Counted from the first letter of the stretch, positions 1-8,546 are shown. The stretch is 64,000 nt of DNA from a bacterium (GCA_016124445.1 WGNR01000001.1:727958-791957); one strand, 5' to 3'. The notes: generated by a model from the letters alone, not told the origin. Made by a program: numbers and translations.

Positions 1-1
1 G

Positions 2-1480
2 GTGGAATTCACCGCGGCGGATCTTGGCGTACGCGATGGGGAGTTCCCCACCGAGTATTTCACCGATGGCGGCGTTTACGACAATCTTGGGATTCGCGCC
101 TTCAGTTGGCTTAAGGAAACCGGCAACCAGTTTGACGAAGTCTTCGTCAGTGATGCCGGAAAACCATTTCAGATCCTTAGTGACAATTCACTTGGTTTCG
201 TAGGCCAATCGATTCGAGCATCGGACATTCTTTGGGATCGTGTCTGGCAATTGGAGCGCGAGAACTTCGGCAAAGAAACCGGCTTTGCGTTCATTCCAAT
301 TACCGAGACCGTTGCTGAAGACGAAGACCCGACCTTGCATCCCGTCGTTCAGCCCGAGGTGCAAACCATCCGTACGGACCTTGATCGGTTTTCCGACGAA
401 GAAATCAACGGCCTGGCACAACACGGTTACGAAGTCGCCCGGAAAGTATATCGCCAGGCAGAAGGACAAACCGCAGCGGCCCCTTCCGGTGAAGGCTGGG
501 CTCCTATTCCCGATAAAAGGCTGCCAGGACCAAAACGGACCAAGAAGTCATCAAGTGGCACTGCGCCTCCTACGGAAGTAGCACGCCACCTCCGGAAGTC
601 AGCCCTACGTCGAGTCTGGTCGACTTTGTTCGACCTGCGCGACTGGCCAAGCTACCTCTACATTGCGCTGGCAATCTTCCTGCTGGGCTATTTGCCCCTG
701 CAGGTTTACCAACTCTATAAAAAGTCCCAAGTCCAGGCACAGGTCATTGACTCGATTGCCAGCGGCAATCCAGACATTCATGATATTCTCGATCTCTTGG
801 ATCGTAATCCGACTGCCGATTGGGTCCCGATCAACGTGTTGGATATCGATCAACCGACCACCAAGCAGGAGAGCATCGTCGAGATCCTGGAATATAGCCG
901 GATCGTTGATCTTCGTAACTGGAATCCGCAGAAAAAAAATATCGAAGAGCAGGGAGGCATCTATGTCAAAGACCGCGTGGTGTTGATGATTCCCGAAGAT
1001 GCGTCGTCAGCGGATCCCTGGGACCCAAAGGTCGTGTTCAGCTATCCTTCGCTGTTCAAAAACATTGAGTTTCGCCAGCCTGAGCAACGGTTCATGGCCG
1101 AGATTCGTCGATTAGCCCATCCGGTCATGGAATATGGTGAAGAACGAACTTCGTATGAGGTCGAATATAACCTGCGGGCCCTGCCAAGAGGCGAGCCGAC
1201 GACCATAACCATCGAGATGTTCATTCGGATTCCGAGCCAGATTACGCGTGCCCCATTTGCCATGCGTTTCAAAACCGACCTGCTGAGCGTTTGGATGCTC
1301 TTTCCCGAAGATCGACCCTATTTGAATTATGAACTGGTGAATTATCCCCTCGATAAGAGCAAGCCGCCTACGTTGATGAAATCTCGGTACCGGATCAATC
1401 ATCCTTATGGTTCGCTCATCGGATGGTCGGTCGTGAATCCGGAAATCGGGCAAGTTTACGAATGCCGTTGGACAAACTAG
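2..1480 (+). CDS. Patatin-like phospholipase, C-terminal part (5' end outside window)
   Basis: The reading frame is open from the window edge, so the N-terminus with the oxyanion loop and the GxSxG serine is missing. Residues about 20-31 read FTDGGVYDNLG. This matches the DGG/DGA motif that supplies the catalytic Asp of the patatin Ser-Asp dyad, so lipid acyl hydrolase activity is inferred. After a basic, Pro-rich linker (about 165-200) there is one clear hydrophobic segment (about 217-236, LYIALAIFLLGYLPLQVY). A polar domain of about 250 residues of unknown function follows. The protein is therefore probably membrane-anchored, with the lipase on one side and the unknown domain on the other. 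The GTG at position 2 should not be taken as the true start. Confidence 0.7.
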   Translation: MEFTAADLGVRDGEFPTEYFTDGGVYDNLGIRAFSWLKETGNQFDEVFVSDAGKPFQILSDNSLGFVGQSIRASDILWDRVWQLERENFGKETGFAFIPITETVAEDEDPTLHPVVQPEVQTIRTDLDRFSDEEINGLAQHGYEVARKVYRQAEGQTAAAPSGEGWAPIPDKRLPGPKRTKKSSSGTAPPTEVARHLRKSALRRVWSTLFDLRDWPSYLYIALAIFLLGYLPLQVYQLYKKSQVQAQVIDSIASGNPDIHDILDLLDRNPTADWVPINVLDIDQPTTKQESIVEILEYSRIVDLRNWNPQKKNIEEQGGIYVKDRVVLMIPEDASSADPWDPKVVFSYPSLFKNIEFRQPEQRFMAEIRRLAHPVMEYGEERTSYEVEYNLRALPRGEPTTITIEMFIRIPSQITRAPFAMRFKTDLLSVWMLFPEDRPYLNYELVNYPLDKSKPPTLMKSRYRINHPYGSLIGWSVVNPEIGQVYECRWTN

Positions 1481-1489
1481 CAAACGCAA

Positions 1490-1546
1490 AAAGACCTCCC
1501 CGAATCGGCCACTCAGCGAACACCTCGTTTGTCGAGCTAGGTCTTT
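1490..1546. terminator. Possible stem-loop after the phospholipase gene
   Basis: AAAGACCT (1490-1497) is complementary to AGGTCTTT (1539-1546). A shorter CTCG/CGAG stem lies inside the loop. The structure starts about 10 nt after the stop codon, so a terminator is plausible. The loop is long and there is no extended T run, so this is weak. Confidence 0.3.
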
Positions 1547-1603
1547 GCCTGATAACGACTTCCAGAAAGCAGCGGAACGTCCATTTGCTGCCCTGGGGCG
1601 ACC

Positions 1604-1792
1604 TGAAAGCCGCGTTGGAGCCTGCCGAAACTCCCAAGGCTGAACACGATCCGCGATCCGCTGGCTCGAGCCCGATTTTACCAGTCACTTCTCGACAACG
1701 GAATCGTCGAAAGCCGGGCCGCCCTAGCCAGGTATCTGGGCGTCAGCCGGTCGCGAGTTACGCAGGTTCTGAGGCGACTGGGGCACCAATAA
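1604..1792 (+). pseudogene. Remnant of a helix-turn-helix protein
   Basis: One frame reads about 60 residues ending at TAA 1790-1792. It contains ESRAALARYLGVSRSRVTQV, a convincing helix-turn-helix of the kind found in ParB-like and recombinase-associated DNA-binding proteins. The frame opens after a TGA near 1601 and has no good start codon or ribosome-binding site, so this looks like the surviving 3' end of a decayed gene. It sits between the phospholipase gene and an insertion sequence, consistent with an old mobile or accessory region. The exact family cannot be named from so short a fragment. Confidence 0.45.
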
Positions 1793-1863
1793 CAGAGCAA
1801 ATCTGAGTACAGGAGTTCCTTCGCAAAAACGTTGCTTGTAGAACTTGAACTACACCAAACCTT

Positions 1864-2299
1864 TTACGCGGAGGAAATGCCAAACCCGGCGTGCATAGGG
1901 CCAGTACAGGACGGATGATAAAGGGTCTGAACCAGGCGGCGTTCAGTATGCCCCTCTTGATACTTGTGGTCGTCCCGGTCAAGGAAGACGTTACCCTGAT
2001 ATCCGTTATCAACCACCACTTGCCGTCTGAACTCGTCAGCCATGGCCATTCCCAACAACCAAGGCCAGTGCGGCTTGTTGCCTTTCACATCTCTCAATTG
2101 CTTCGTCCAGTCCCGAAAACTCATATGCTGCTTCCTCATCATTAGGGTTGTTGAACTCAAATTCAGGATGGCAGTATTGCGGGCAATCATGCCAACTGTG
2201 GGTCACCGTCTGGCCGGCGTACCCTGGTATTTCGACGAAAAGACGAGGGCATACCGAGTTCGCCCTGGGTACAAGTTCCCGACAAATGGAATTGAACAA
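1864..2299 (-). pseudogene. Possible frameshifted hypothetical gene
   Basis: Two overlapping minus-strand frames each contain protein-like stretches. One (2036-2299) includes EFNNPNDEEAAYEFSGLDEA. The other (1864-2190) includes MADEFRRQVVVDNGYQGN and LDRDDHKYQEG. The simplest reading is one short gene split by a frameshift near 2050-2100, but neither product is recognised. It could also be chance open frame in decayed DNA. The location between an HTH remnant and an insertion sequence favours a decaying accessory gene. Confidence 0.2.
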
Positions 2300-2857
2300 G
2301 CTGACAGCGCTTCCGAAAAATCTAATCCCCGCCTAAGGATGGCTGCCTCAAAGGCTTTAAAAGACGGTGAAGCGGTGCATTCTGCACCACTTTATCCAGT
2401 CGCTGCATCTACATTTTGTCGACACTGAGGAGAAGCGGGCAGAGTACAGCCTGACCCTATTTCCAGAGGTGAGACCTGAAAACATTGGCCAAGAAAATAG
2501 AAACGGGACCGTCGCCGAAGGTGGTGACCGTCCCGATGTGTTAACCCCAGAGGCGTTGGTTCGCCATAAGGATAAAAAGGCTCCCCGTGCAAAACCCTCT
2601 TCGTGAAAGTTCTCTGTTTCTCAAACGACGGAAGTCGCGAATAGAAAGGGACTTGCCAATTCCGAGTCCCTTTCGGTCCCCAAAATACGAACCGAACGCT
2701 CTACGGAAAAAACAGGGGTTCGCCACGCACCCCGAACAGAACCCTTCGCGAACCGAGAATATCATCTACCGGCTGCCTAGCCGTTATCTCTTAACAAGTA
2801 ATCGTATTCGATTGGCAATCACGAGAATTTTTGAACCTGTTTAGGCGGAGCGTCGGG
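2300..2857. other. Gene-free strip upstream of the insertion sequence
   Basis: No convincing coding frame was seen on either strand. The only clear structure is the hairpin at 2644-2674. The strip lies between the possible broken gene and the left end of the insertion sequence. Confidence 0.5.
2644..2674. terminator. Perfect 10-bp stem-loop
   Basis: GAAAGGGACT (2644-2653) pairs perfectly with AGTCCCTTTC (2665-2674) around an 11-nt loop. No obvious gene lies immediately upstream on either strand, so it may be a leftover terminator or a structured element of the decayed region. The flanks lack a long T tract. Confidence 0.4.
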
Positions 2858-2874
2858 GTACAAAAAGAATGCCA
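2858..2874 (+). repeat. Left inverted repeat of insertion sequence
   Basis: GTACAAAAAGAATGCCA matches the complement of 4170-4186 at 15 of 17 positions. The transposase start lies about 40 nt further in. Confidence 0.65.
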
Positions 2875-2912
2875 CACCTTGTTTTTCCGATGATTTATAG
2901 GTTTTAGCAGCC

Positions 2913-3992
2913 GTGCGCGAGATTTTCCAGCCGTTATTATTTCTCCTGGCAAGGTCCTTGGAAAAAGATCTTCGGCATCAGATCGAGTTCCTCAAGGCCG
3001 AGAATGAAATGCTCCGTCGGCGAGTGCCAAAGCAGAAGATATTTCTGCGGCAGGAGGAACGCGAACGGCTTCTCAAACTGGGACTTGTGCTGGGACCCGC
3101 CATTCGCCAAATGATTACGATTGTCGATTACTCGACTTTCCGGCGTTGGGTTCGTAAAGCGGACGGCGAAGATATGGCCAAGAAGACAGGCCGACCTCGT
3201 ATCGCCGTCATCATTCGCGAGTTCGTCGTTCGTGTTGCCAAGGAGACGGGCTGGGGCTATAGCCGAATCTTAGGTGAGATTCGCAAGCTTGGCCTGGGAA
3301 ACGTATCGCGCCAGACGGTGAAGAATATCTTGGTCGAAAATGGACTTGATCCAGGTCCCAAACGTAGCCGCGGGACTTGGTCTGAGTTCCTCAAAGCACA
3401 TCAGGAAACGCTTTGGCAGTGCGACTTCTTCAGCAAACGCATTTGGACGCCGACTGGCAGAAGACAAGTCTTTGCCTTGGCGTTTATCAATGTGGCAACA
3501 CGAAAGGTTATCGTTACTCCGTCGGCCTTTTCGACCGGAGGTAAGTGGATCGAGCAGCAAGCCAGAGCGTTTCTGGAACACGTGGAAACGGAGGGCTTGG
3601 TCTGCACCATTCTCATGCGAGACATGGACAAAGCGTTTTCCGAGAGATTCCATTCGGTGTTCAACGGTCGTGGTATCGAAGTAAAGCCTGTTGGTCCTCG
3701 GGCCCCCAACCTGAACGCGTTTATCGAACGCTGGATTCAGTCGCTGAAACAAGAAGCGTTGGACCACTTCATTGTGTTTGGACAATCGCATTTTGACTTC
3801 ATCGTTCGAGAGTACGTCGCGCACTACCACGAAGAACGTCCGCATCAAGGCATTGGCAATGTGCTGCTCTTACAGCGTGGCGAGCCAGAATGCGAGGGGA
3901 CGGACGATGAAGTTCCCGCCCTCAGCATGGCTGATATCCAGTGCCAAGAACGCTTGGGCGGGATCCTGAAGTCTTACTCTCGGGCTGCTTGA
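2913..3992 (+). CDS. Integrase-core (DDE) transposase
   Basis: This 359-aa protein starts at GTG. It has a basic, coiled-coil-like N-terminus, a helix-turn-helix part around residues 60-140 (YSRILGEIRKLGLGNVSRQT) and an rve-type integrase core. The catalytic triad is visible: Asp in WQCDFF (about 169), Asp in MRDMDKAF (about 236) and Glu in NAFIERW, with 34 residues between the second Asp and the Glu as usual for retroviral-integrase-like transposases. The ending YHEERPHQGIGN is typical of IS3/IS481-like enzymes. It is a single-frame transposase with no orfA/orfB slippage. It lies inside matching inverted repeats, so the element may still be active. Confidence 0.85.
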   Translation: MREIFQPLLFLLARSLEKDLRHQIEFLKAENEMLRRRVPKQKIFLRQEERERLLKLGLVLGPAIRQMITIVDYSTFRRWVRKADGEDMAKKTGRPRIAVIIREFVVRVAKETGWGYSRILGEIRKLGLGNVSRQTVKNILVENGLDPGPKRSRGTWSEFLKAHQETLWQCDFFSKRIWTPTGRRQVFALAFINVATRKVIVTPSAFSTGGKWIEQQARAFLEHVETEGLVCTILMRDMDKAFSERFHSVFNGRGIEVKPVGPRAPNLNAFIERWIQSLKQEALDHFIVFGQSHFDFIVREYVAHYHEERPHQGIGNVLLLQRGEPECEGTDDEVPALSMADIQCQERLGGILKSYSRAA

Positions 3993-4169
3993 ATTGGGTT
4001 TGGGAAATCGATTTGCATCTTGGCCTGCGAGGCTGGTGCGCGCCGATCGTAGATTTAGCGTGACCTTGGTTCGTTGAATCGATCTTTTCGGCTGAAATTG
4101 TCATTTTCAGTTGGCATTCGGAATCGTGTTTCGCCGTCATTTCGCTCGGAAATTGCCGCTGTTTTCTGT

Positions 4170-4186
4170 TGGCATCGTTTTTGTAC
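4170..4186 (-). repeat. Right inverted repeat of insertion sequence
   Basis: TGGCATCGTTTTTGTAC is the inverted partner of 2858-2874. It lies about 180 nt after the transposase stop. The stretch between holds a second TTGGCAT motif that may be a subterminal transposase site. Confidence 0.65.
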
Positions 4187-4249
4187 AGGGCGCCGCATTT
4201 TCGCCAACCCTTTGACCTGATTGCAGATGCGGCGACCGAGTGCGCAGCA

Positions 4250-4284
4250 AAAAAGGCCGCTGGAATGACTCCAGACGACCTTTG
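4250..4284 (-). terminator. Rho-independent terminator for tRNA-Asn
   Basis: On the minus strand, AAAGG-TCGTCTGGA pairs with TCCAG-CGGCCTTT around a short GTCA loop, with one bulge. A run of T residues follows directly. It lies about 12 nt beyond the 3' end of the tRNA gene. Confidence 0.7.
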
Positions 4285-4294
4285 TCAAACAGAG

Positions 4295-4367
4295 CTCCCC
4301 CGGCAGGACTCGAACCTGCGACAGGGCGGTTAACAGCCGCCTGCTCTACCAACTGAGCTACAGGGGA
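4295..4367 (-). tRNA. tRNA-Asn (anticodon GTT)
   Basis: The minus strand folds as a complete 73-nt cloverleaf. The acceptor TCCCCTG pairs with CGGGGGA, and the discriminator base is G, as expected for Asn. The D-arm reads TAGCTCAGTTGGTAGAGC. The anticodon stem GGCGG/CCGCC carries the loop CTGTTAA with anticodon GTT. The T-arm is GCAGGTTCGAGTCCTGC. CCA is not encoded. The gene marks the edge of the decayed mobile strip, but no duplicated 3' end was found that would prove integration here. Confidence 0.95.
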
Positions 4368-4383
4368 TCAAGGTAGAAAGCTA

Positions 4384-4411
4384 AGTTTACTTCTTTCCCT
4401 CACCCTTTCAA
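4384..4411 (-). promoter_or_regulatory. Predicted promoter of tRNA-Asn
   Basis: On the minus strand, TTGAAA (4411-4406) and TAAACT (4389-4384) are separated by 16 bp. The -10 box ends 16 nt before the mature 5' end of the tRNA. Both boxes and their position fit a housekeeping sigma-70-type promoter. Confidence 0.55.
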
Positions 4412-4512
4412 GGCCAGTCACTGCGAAAGTTTTGGGCCGAAAATGGGTGGGTTGCGGTCGTATCGAATAGGACATTCGGTACTGCAGGAGGTTCGGAGTT
4501 GGGAGGGCATTT

Positions 4513-4953
4513 TCAGGGTTCGGAACGGTCTTTGACCATTCGGACCGAGTTCCCCTTGGCGTTGTACTCGACCTCGGTCATGTAGGCCTTGATCAGCATC
4601 ACTCCGCGTCCCGAGGGGACGTCCAGATTCTCGTCCAGGGTTGGGTCGGGAACAGCATGCGGGTCGAAACCGGGACCTTCGTCCGTAATGTGGATCAAAA
4701 CCCGTTCTTTGGCGACCCGCATGTCAACTTCGACCGATTTGTTCGGGTCTTGCTTGTTTCCATGCTTGATCGCGTTAACGATTGCTTCTTCCGCGGCGAG
4801 ATGGATGCCGAAGGTTTCGTGCGAACCCCATTGGGCGATTTCCAACTGAGTCAGCAATTCCTTGATAAGCCGCTGTCCTTCCGCCGTATCGCTGGGAATG
4901 GTTTCCTGGTTGGACCATAGCCAGTTGTTTTCGTCGCCCATAACTAAGAGCAT
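4513..4953 (-). CDS. RsbW-like anti-sigma factor / serine kinase (HATPase_c)
   Basis: This 146-aa protein has the short GHKL ATPase fold of anti-sigma regulatory kinases such as RsbW and SpoIIAB. The N-box reads EEAIVNAIKHGN (about 55-66), G1 is DEGPGFDP (about 93-100) and G2 is GRGVMLI. There is no histidine-kinase phosphoacceptor domain. Such proteins bind a sigma factor or phosphorylate a STAS-domain antagonist on serine. A STAS protein is encoded 150 nt upstream on the same strand, which supports a partner-switching pair. No sigma factor or PP2C phosphatase lies nearby, so the target is unknown. An internal ATG at 4941 is an equally possible start. Confidence 0.85.
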   Translation of the reverse strand: MLLVMGDENNWLWSNQETIPSDTAEGQRLIKELLTQLEIAQWGSHETFGIHLAAEEAIVNAIKHGNKQDPNKSVEVDMRVAKERVLIHITDEGPGFDPHAVPDPTLDENLDVPSGRGVMLIKAYMTEVEYNAKGNSVRMVKDRSEP

Positions 4954-5103
4954 TCTCGAATGGGAGGAGTGTTACGGGAAAAGCCAATCAACGTGGTCGA
5001 ATTCGTGACTGGTGTCTGCTGGCCGCGAGACAGCTTACAAGGGGATAAATGATAGCATTAGTTTAGCTGGTATTACCTGCTCGGGAAAACAGGGATATCG
5101 AAG

Positions 5104-5463
5104 TTATCCGCGAAACGCCTGGAGGGCGTCCGGAAGGTCGTCCTTGATATCGAACAACTTGTTCAGCCGGGTAATGGCGAATACTTCCATAATCTCCGGA
5201 CGAATGTTGCTCATTTTCAGATGCCCATCTCGCTGCTTTACCTGTTTATCGAGGCTGATCAGCTTGCCCAGCGCAGAGCTCGACAAAAACTCGACATGCG
5301 AGAAATTCAGCAGAATGTTCTGCTTCTTTTCGACCTCTACCAGGTCGTGAAATTCTTGGCCGATCTCTTGAATCTGGGCATCATCCAGAATCTTTCGATC
5401 TTTGAACTCGACGACACAGACGCCGTCTAATTCGGATACGCGAAGGCGTTTTTGATCCGACAT
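5104..5463 (-). CDS. STAS-domain anti-anti-sigma factor (RsbV/SpoIIAA-like)
   Basis: The 119-aa product is almost entirely one STAS domain. The motif VEFLSSSALGKLI (about 67-79) holds the conserved serine that is phosphorylated by RsbW-type kinases. The start at 5463 was chosen because a purine-rich AGGAAA precedes it and the domain begins right after it; the longer upstream frame is not protein-like. The gene precedes the RsbW-like gene on the same strand with a 150-nt gap. The unphosphorylated form is expected to sequester the kinase and free its partner. This role is inferred from family and neighbour. Confidence 0.85.
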   Translation of the reverse strand: MSDQKRLRVSELDGVCVVEFKDRKILDDAQIQEIGQEFHDLVEVEKKQNILLNFSHVEFLSSSALGKLISLDKQVKQRDGHLKMSNIRPEIMEVFAITRLNKLFDIKDDLPDALQAFRG

Positions 5464-5683
5464 TGCGATGGTTTCCTTTTCCTGAAGACTTCGCAGAATT
5501 CTAACGCAACAGGGTTTGCCTAGACAAAGGAAAATGTGAGCATTCTGAGAATCTTGCAGAGCACGATAGCGCCAGAATCGTCTCAAACGCTAAAGCCTAT
5601 AATACTTTTCACTTACGCACTGTCAACGACTGGCCGAAGCTGGATCAGACTTGGCAGGCAAAACGGCGACCTGATTATGCCGC

Positions 5684-6184
5684 TCAGGTACCTCGTTTCC
5701 CATCTAAAACAACATGCGTAATCAGCAGGTAATTCCCGCCTCGATATTCGGTAACCGTCCCGGAAACTAGCCAGACAAGCTGTCCGGTCGAGGCTTCCTG
5801 ACTTTGAACGACCCGCTCCATCATGCGGTTTTCCAGGATCTTGAAGACAACCTCTTCGCCATCGACCTGAAAACTGAGGCGATCGCCGATCCACTCGAAA
5901 CTACCCTTGGCGTCGACGATTTCGGCCCCTTCGCGAAGCCTTTTGACCTTCTTTTGCTGCTCCTCAGCTTGCTTCACCCGGTCGGCCCCCTCCTGGGCAG
6001 TCGCCCAAGGAACCAAAGGTGCCGCCAGAAGTGCGACAAATACGGTAGCCAATAAAAGATTCAACGAGCGGGAAAAGATTCTGGTCACGGCAGAAATCTC
6101 GCATTCGGGTCGATAGTTACGTGGTTTTTGAAGCGTAGCTTTTATTTCCGCATGTTGCGTTCGGAAATCATGGAATGTTGCCAA
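5684..6184 (-). CDS. Secreted hypothetical protein
   Basis: The product is up to 166 aa and belongs to no family I recognise. A signal-peptide-like segment (LLLATVFVALLAAPLVPWATA) is preceded by Arg residues, so export is expected. The true start may be GTG at 6088, which puts the signal peptide at the N-terminus. The mature part begins with a short charged helix rich in Gln, Lys and Glu, then a beta-rich domain of about 90 residues containing FQVDGEEVVFKILENRMMER. The last part (YRGGNYLLITHVVL) resembles small beta-barrel domains, without a specific match. It sits upstream of the STAS/RsbW pair on the same strand, about 220 nt away. Confidence 0.6.
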   Translation of the reverse strand: MATFHDFRTQHAEIKATLQKPRNYRPECEISAVTRIFSRSLNLLLATVFVALLAAPLVPWATAQEGADRVKQAEEQQKKVKRLREGAEIVDAKGSFEWIGDRLSFQVDGEEVVFKILENRMMERVVQSQEASTGQLVWLVSGTVTEYRGGNYLLITHVVLDGKRGT

Positions 6185-6362
6185 AAGTCCCCATCAAGGT
6201 CGAACCTGGCGGGCTTGGCATGACCCCGCATATTGCGCAAACATATCATCAACAATAACTTACGGAATCGCTTACCCGATTACCCACAAGACTCGGCACG
6301 AAGCCTGCAAATGAGACGGTTGACTCCAATCTGTGTGAATTCAACTTTCTCCGCAGGCTTCG

Positions 6363-7292
6363 ATGTACGACCCCATTTCCTCATCTTCGATCGGCCCCTT
6401 TGTTGTTGCGTTTTCGTTTGCGTTGGGAAGCGTCGTCGCACTTTCTTCTCGCCATGTCTTCGCCAACGACATGGGGACAGGCGCAATTGTCGAATTGACG
6501 ACCACCAGCGGGAGAACTTTTCGAGGAACGATTGCTCCCGATAGCGATTTCAACACGGTTCGGCTAACCACCAGCCGAGGGTCAATTATGCTGACCCGCC
6601 CGATTGCCTGGACTGCGATTCGGCATTTGACGATTGATGATCAGCCCAGTTCTTTCGAGCAATTGGCATCGCTAATCACGATGATCCAGGCTACCAACGA
6701 GAAGCCGCCGTTGTCTGAAAACGTTTTAACGGTTGGTCCCTCCGAACTTCCTCGCGATCATGAAGTTTCCGTCGAACAGACGGAGGCGGGTCCTCACTCT
6801 GCCCCGATCGCACGATTAACTGCCTGGGCCACGTGCAAGAGTTGGGATCGCGATCCAATGATCGACGGCCTGGAAGTGACCTTCGCGGCGGAAGATGCGA
6901 AAGGCCTGCCAACGGCTGCCTATGGTCACCTGGAAGCAGATCTCTACGCGTTTCAGGGGGAAAGCTTCAATATCGTGCCACACGGACAAGGGGCGAAGCT
7001 CAGAAAAATCGGCACCTGGCGTGTCCCGTTGGAACAAACGTTTGCAAGGTACGATTCTCGAGTGGCTCAACTTGCCTATCAGTCTCGCTCGCCGGTTACC
7101 GACGGCAGCGTTTCGGCAATGGGTATTCTTGTGGTTCGGCTCATCGTCCCCGGACAAGGCACCTTCTCGACGACGCTGGAAGACATTCGTTTGCGTCCCT
7201 ACAGTGCTATCCGCGATGCCAACACGCTTCGTGGCAATCAACGTTATTTCGGGAACGAGAATCCCCGATATCGCCCACCCGCACGACCGTAG
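6363..7292 (+). CDS. Secreted hypothetical protein with N-terminal SH3/Sm-like segment
   Basis: The 309-aa protein starts with a hydrophobic segment (about 8-32) that looks like a signal peptide or anchor. Residues about 40-95 (VELTTTSGRTFRGTI) resemble a small beta-barrel repeat seen in exported planctomycete proteins. The middle (about 95-150) is low-complexity. A beta-rich C-terminal domain (about 155-295) contains DGLEVTFAAEDAKG and GTWRVPLEQTFARYDSRV. No catalytic motif is visible. It is transcribed divergently from the preceding secreted protein. Function unknown; a cell-envelope location is inferred. Confidence 0.65.
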   Translation: MYDPISSSSIGPFVVAFSFALGSVVALSSRHVFANDMGTGAIVELTTTSGRTFRGTIAPDSDFNTVRLTTSRGSIMLTRPIAWTAIRHLTIDDQPSSFEQLASLITMIQATNEKPPLSENVLTVGPSELPRDHEVSVEQTEAGPHSAPIARLTAWATCKSWDRDPMIDGLEVTFAAEDAKGLPTAAYGHLEADLYAFQGESFNIVPHGQGAKLRKIGTWRVPLEQTFARYDSRVAQLAYQSRSPVTDGSVSAMGILVVRLIVPGQGTFSTTLEDIRLRPYSAIRDANTLRGNQRYFGNENPRYRPPARP

Positions 7293-7325
7293 GGCCAGGT
7301 TTAAAGTTGATATAGGCCGAGGCCG

Positions 7326-7628
7326 CTAACCAGGCTTAGGCATTGCCAGACTATGCAGGACCAGCACCGCCCCCATCGAGATCATTGCCCAGCCGAGCCA
7401 TTGTGGCGGTTTGATTGTCTTTTTTGGGGCAACAAAATTGGCATCTTCGGCTGCGGCGACAAAGGCGGTTGGTACGTCGCTTGGTTCTGCCTTCTTCGAT
7501 GAGAACTGCTTGGCCAAGAATTGACTTGCATCCTGAGTCAAAGTCACCGAATCGATCATTCGAAACTGGATGCCCAGGGCCAGTAGGACGACCCCAATCA
7601 TGAAGTATTGGTTGCGGTTGATTTCCAC
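7326..7628 (-). CDS. Small membrane protein of unknown function
   Basis: This is a 100-aa protein with a hydrophobic segment at each end (YFMIGVVLLALGIQF and WLGWAMISMGAVLVLHSLA). A polar linker of about 45 residues separates them, so a two-helix hairpin topology is expected. It has no recognised motif. The gene converges with the upstream secreted protein and shows ordinary local codon use. Confidence 0.55.
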   Translation of the reverse strand: MEINRNQYFMIGVVLLALGIQFRMIDSVTLTQDASQFLAKQFSSKKAEPSDVPTAFVAAAEDANFVAPKKTIKPPQWLGWAMISMGAVLVLHSLAMPKPG

Positions 7629-7944
7629 GGTCAGCTCCGCCGATGCGCTGAAACTTGCTTTAAGAGTGGGGTGAAACGGAAGCTTGCATCAACGTTATTA
7701 GTCGAATGGACCTCGACTGCGGTGCCAGCAATTCTGCCAGATCGCTGGCTATTACCCATGTAACGATTACTCGGATGAAAGCGAAAAGGTCGAATCATCC
7801 GGTCTGGACGACTTCGGTTTATCGCGTAGTTGTAATTCCGCCGCATCCCCTATCAGCGAGGTCCCGGATCGTAACCTAACTATCAGAGGACGCTAAAAAA
7901 ACGTTGGTTCCATGTCAAAAGTGATCATCTAAGGGGCAATTAAA

Positions 7945-8341
7945 ATGAGCACACCGACACCTTCCCGAGGCCGCGCGGCTAGTATGTGACGACTCGATGC
8001 TGATGCGCAAGCTTGTAATCGACTCGCTCACCGCAGATGGCTGGACCATCGTGGGCGAAGCTCAAAATGGGAAGGAAGGGCTCGAAAAGTTCCAGGAATT
8101 GAAGCCGGACGTCGTGACGATGGACATCGTCATGCCCGACTACGACGGCGTATTTGGCCTGGAGCAGATCATGCAGAGCGATCCCAACGCCAAGGTGGTG
8201 ATGATCAGCGCTCTCAACCAGACCACCCTGGTCGCTGAAGCCGTCCGCAAAGGGGCTCAAGACTTCATCGTGAAGCCGTTTCTGCCAGAACATTTGCAGG
8301 AAACGATGCAGCGACTATTCGACGCCCAATTGTCGGCCTAG
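7945..8341 (+). pseudogene. CheY-like response regulator, 5' end out of frame
   Basis: From 7982 the sequence encodes a nearly complete receiver domain. It has VCDDSMLMRKLV with the acidic pair, MDIVMPDYDG with the phospho-acceptor Asp, a conserved Ser in MISAL and Lys in VKPF. No in-frame start exists upstream of the acidic pair because a TGA blocks the frame; the first in-frame ATG (7997) would remove it. A good start with AAGGGG at 7945 reads MSTPTPSRGRA and then hits TGA at 7987. Joining the two needs one base deleted or two inserted between about 7970 and 7982. This may be a real inactivating mutation or a sequencing error. No output domain is present, so the protein would be a stand-alone receiver. 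Confidence 0.75.
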
Positions 8342-8546
8342 TTCTTCCGCAAGGGCCGCCGGGCGGGTGCCATCTCGCTACTAATTCGTGAATTCCGCTA
8401 AAAACTTAGCACGTCGCCTCCTTCAAATACGCGTAGAAAGAGGCGGCACAGGCTGCCGATAGTCGGCTTGTGGCGTTGGTGAAACGGCCCAAATCGGCTA
8501 GTCTAACGGAATTGCATTCACGGCAAGCACCGCGCGGAAATGACGT

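Larger units (their letters stand above)
2858..4186 (+). mobile_element. Integrase-type insertion sequence, complete with inverted repeats
   Basis: The element is bounded by GTACAAAAAGAATGCCA (2858-2874) and the inverted TGGCATCGTTTTTGTAC (4170-4186). The two repeats match at 15 of 17 positions. A single transposase gene fills the interior and an extra TTGGCATTCGG copy sits just inside the right end. The element is about 1,329 bp. No clear target-site duplication was found next to the repeats, so the exact outer boundary may differ by a few bases or the insertion may be old. It lies in a decayed strip next to tRNA-Asn. Confidence 0.7.

Noticed and set aside
3270..3848. Long minus-strand open frame opposite the transposase
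   Set aside because: It lies fully inside the strong DDE transposase frame and shows no protein motifs or ribosome-binding site.
7631..7846. 71-aa minus-strand frame just before a small membrane protein gene
   Set aside because: It is Arg- and Asn-rich, has no family pattern and no good start signal, so it is probably chance.
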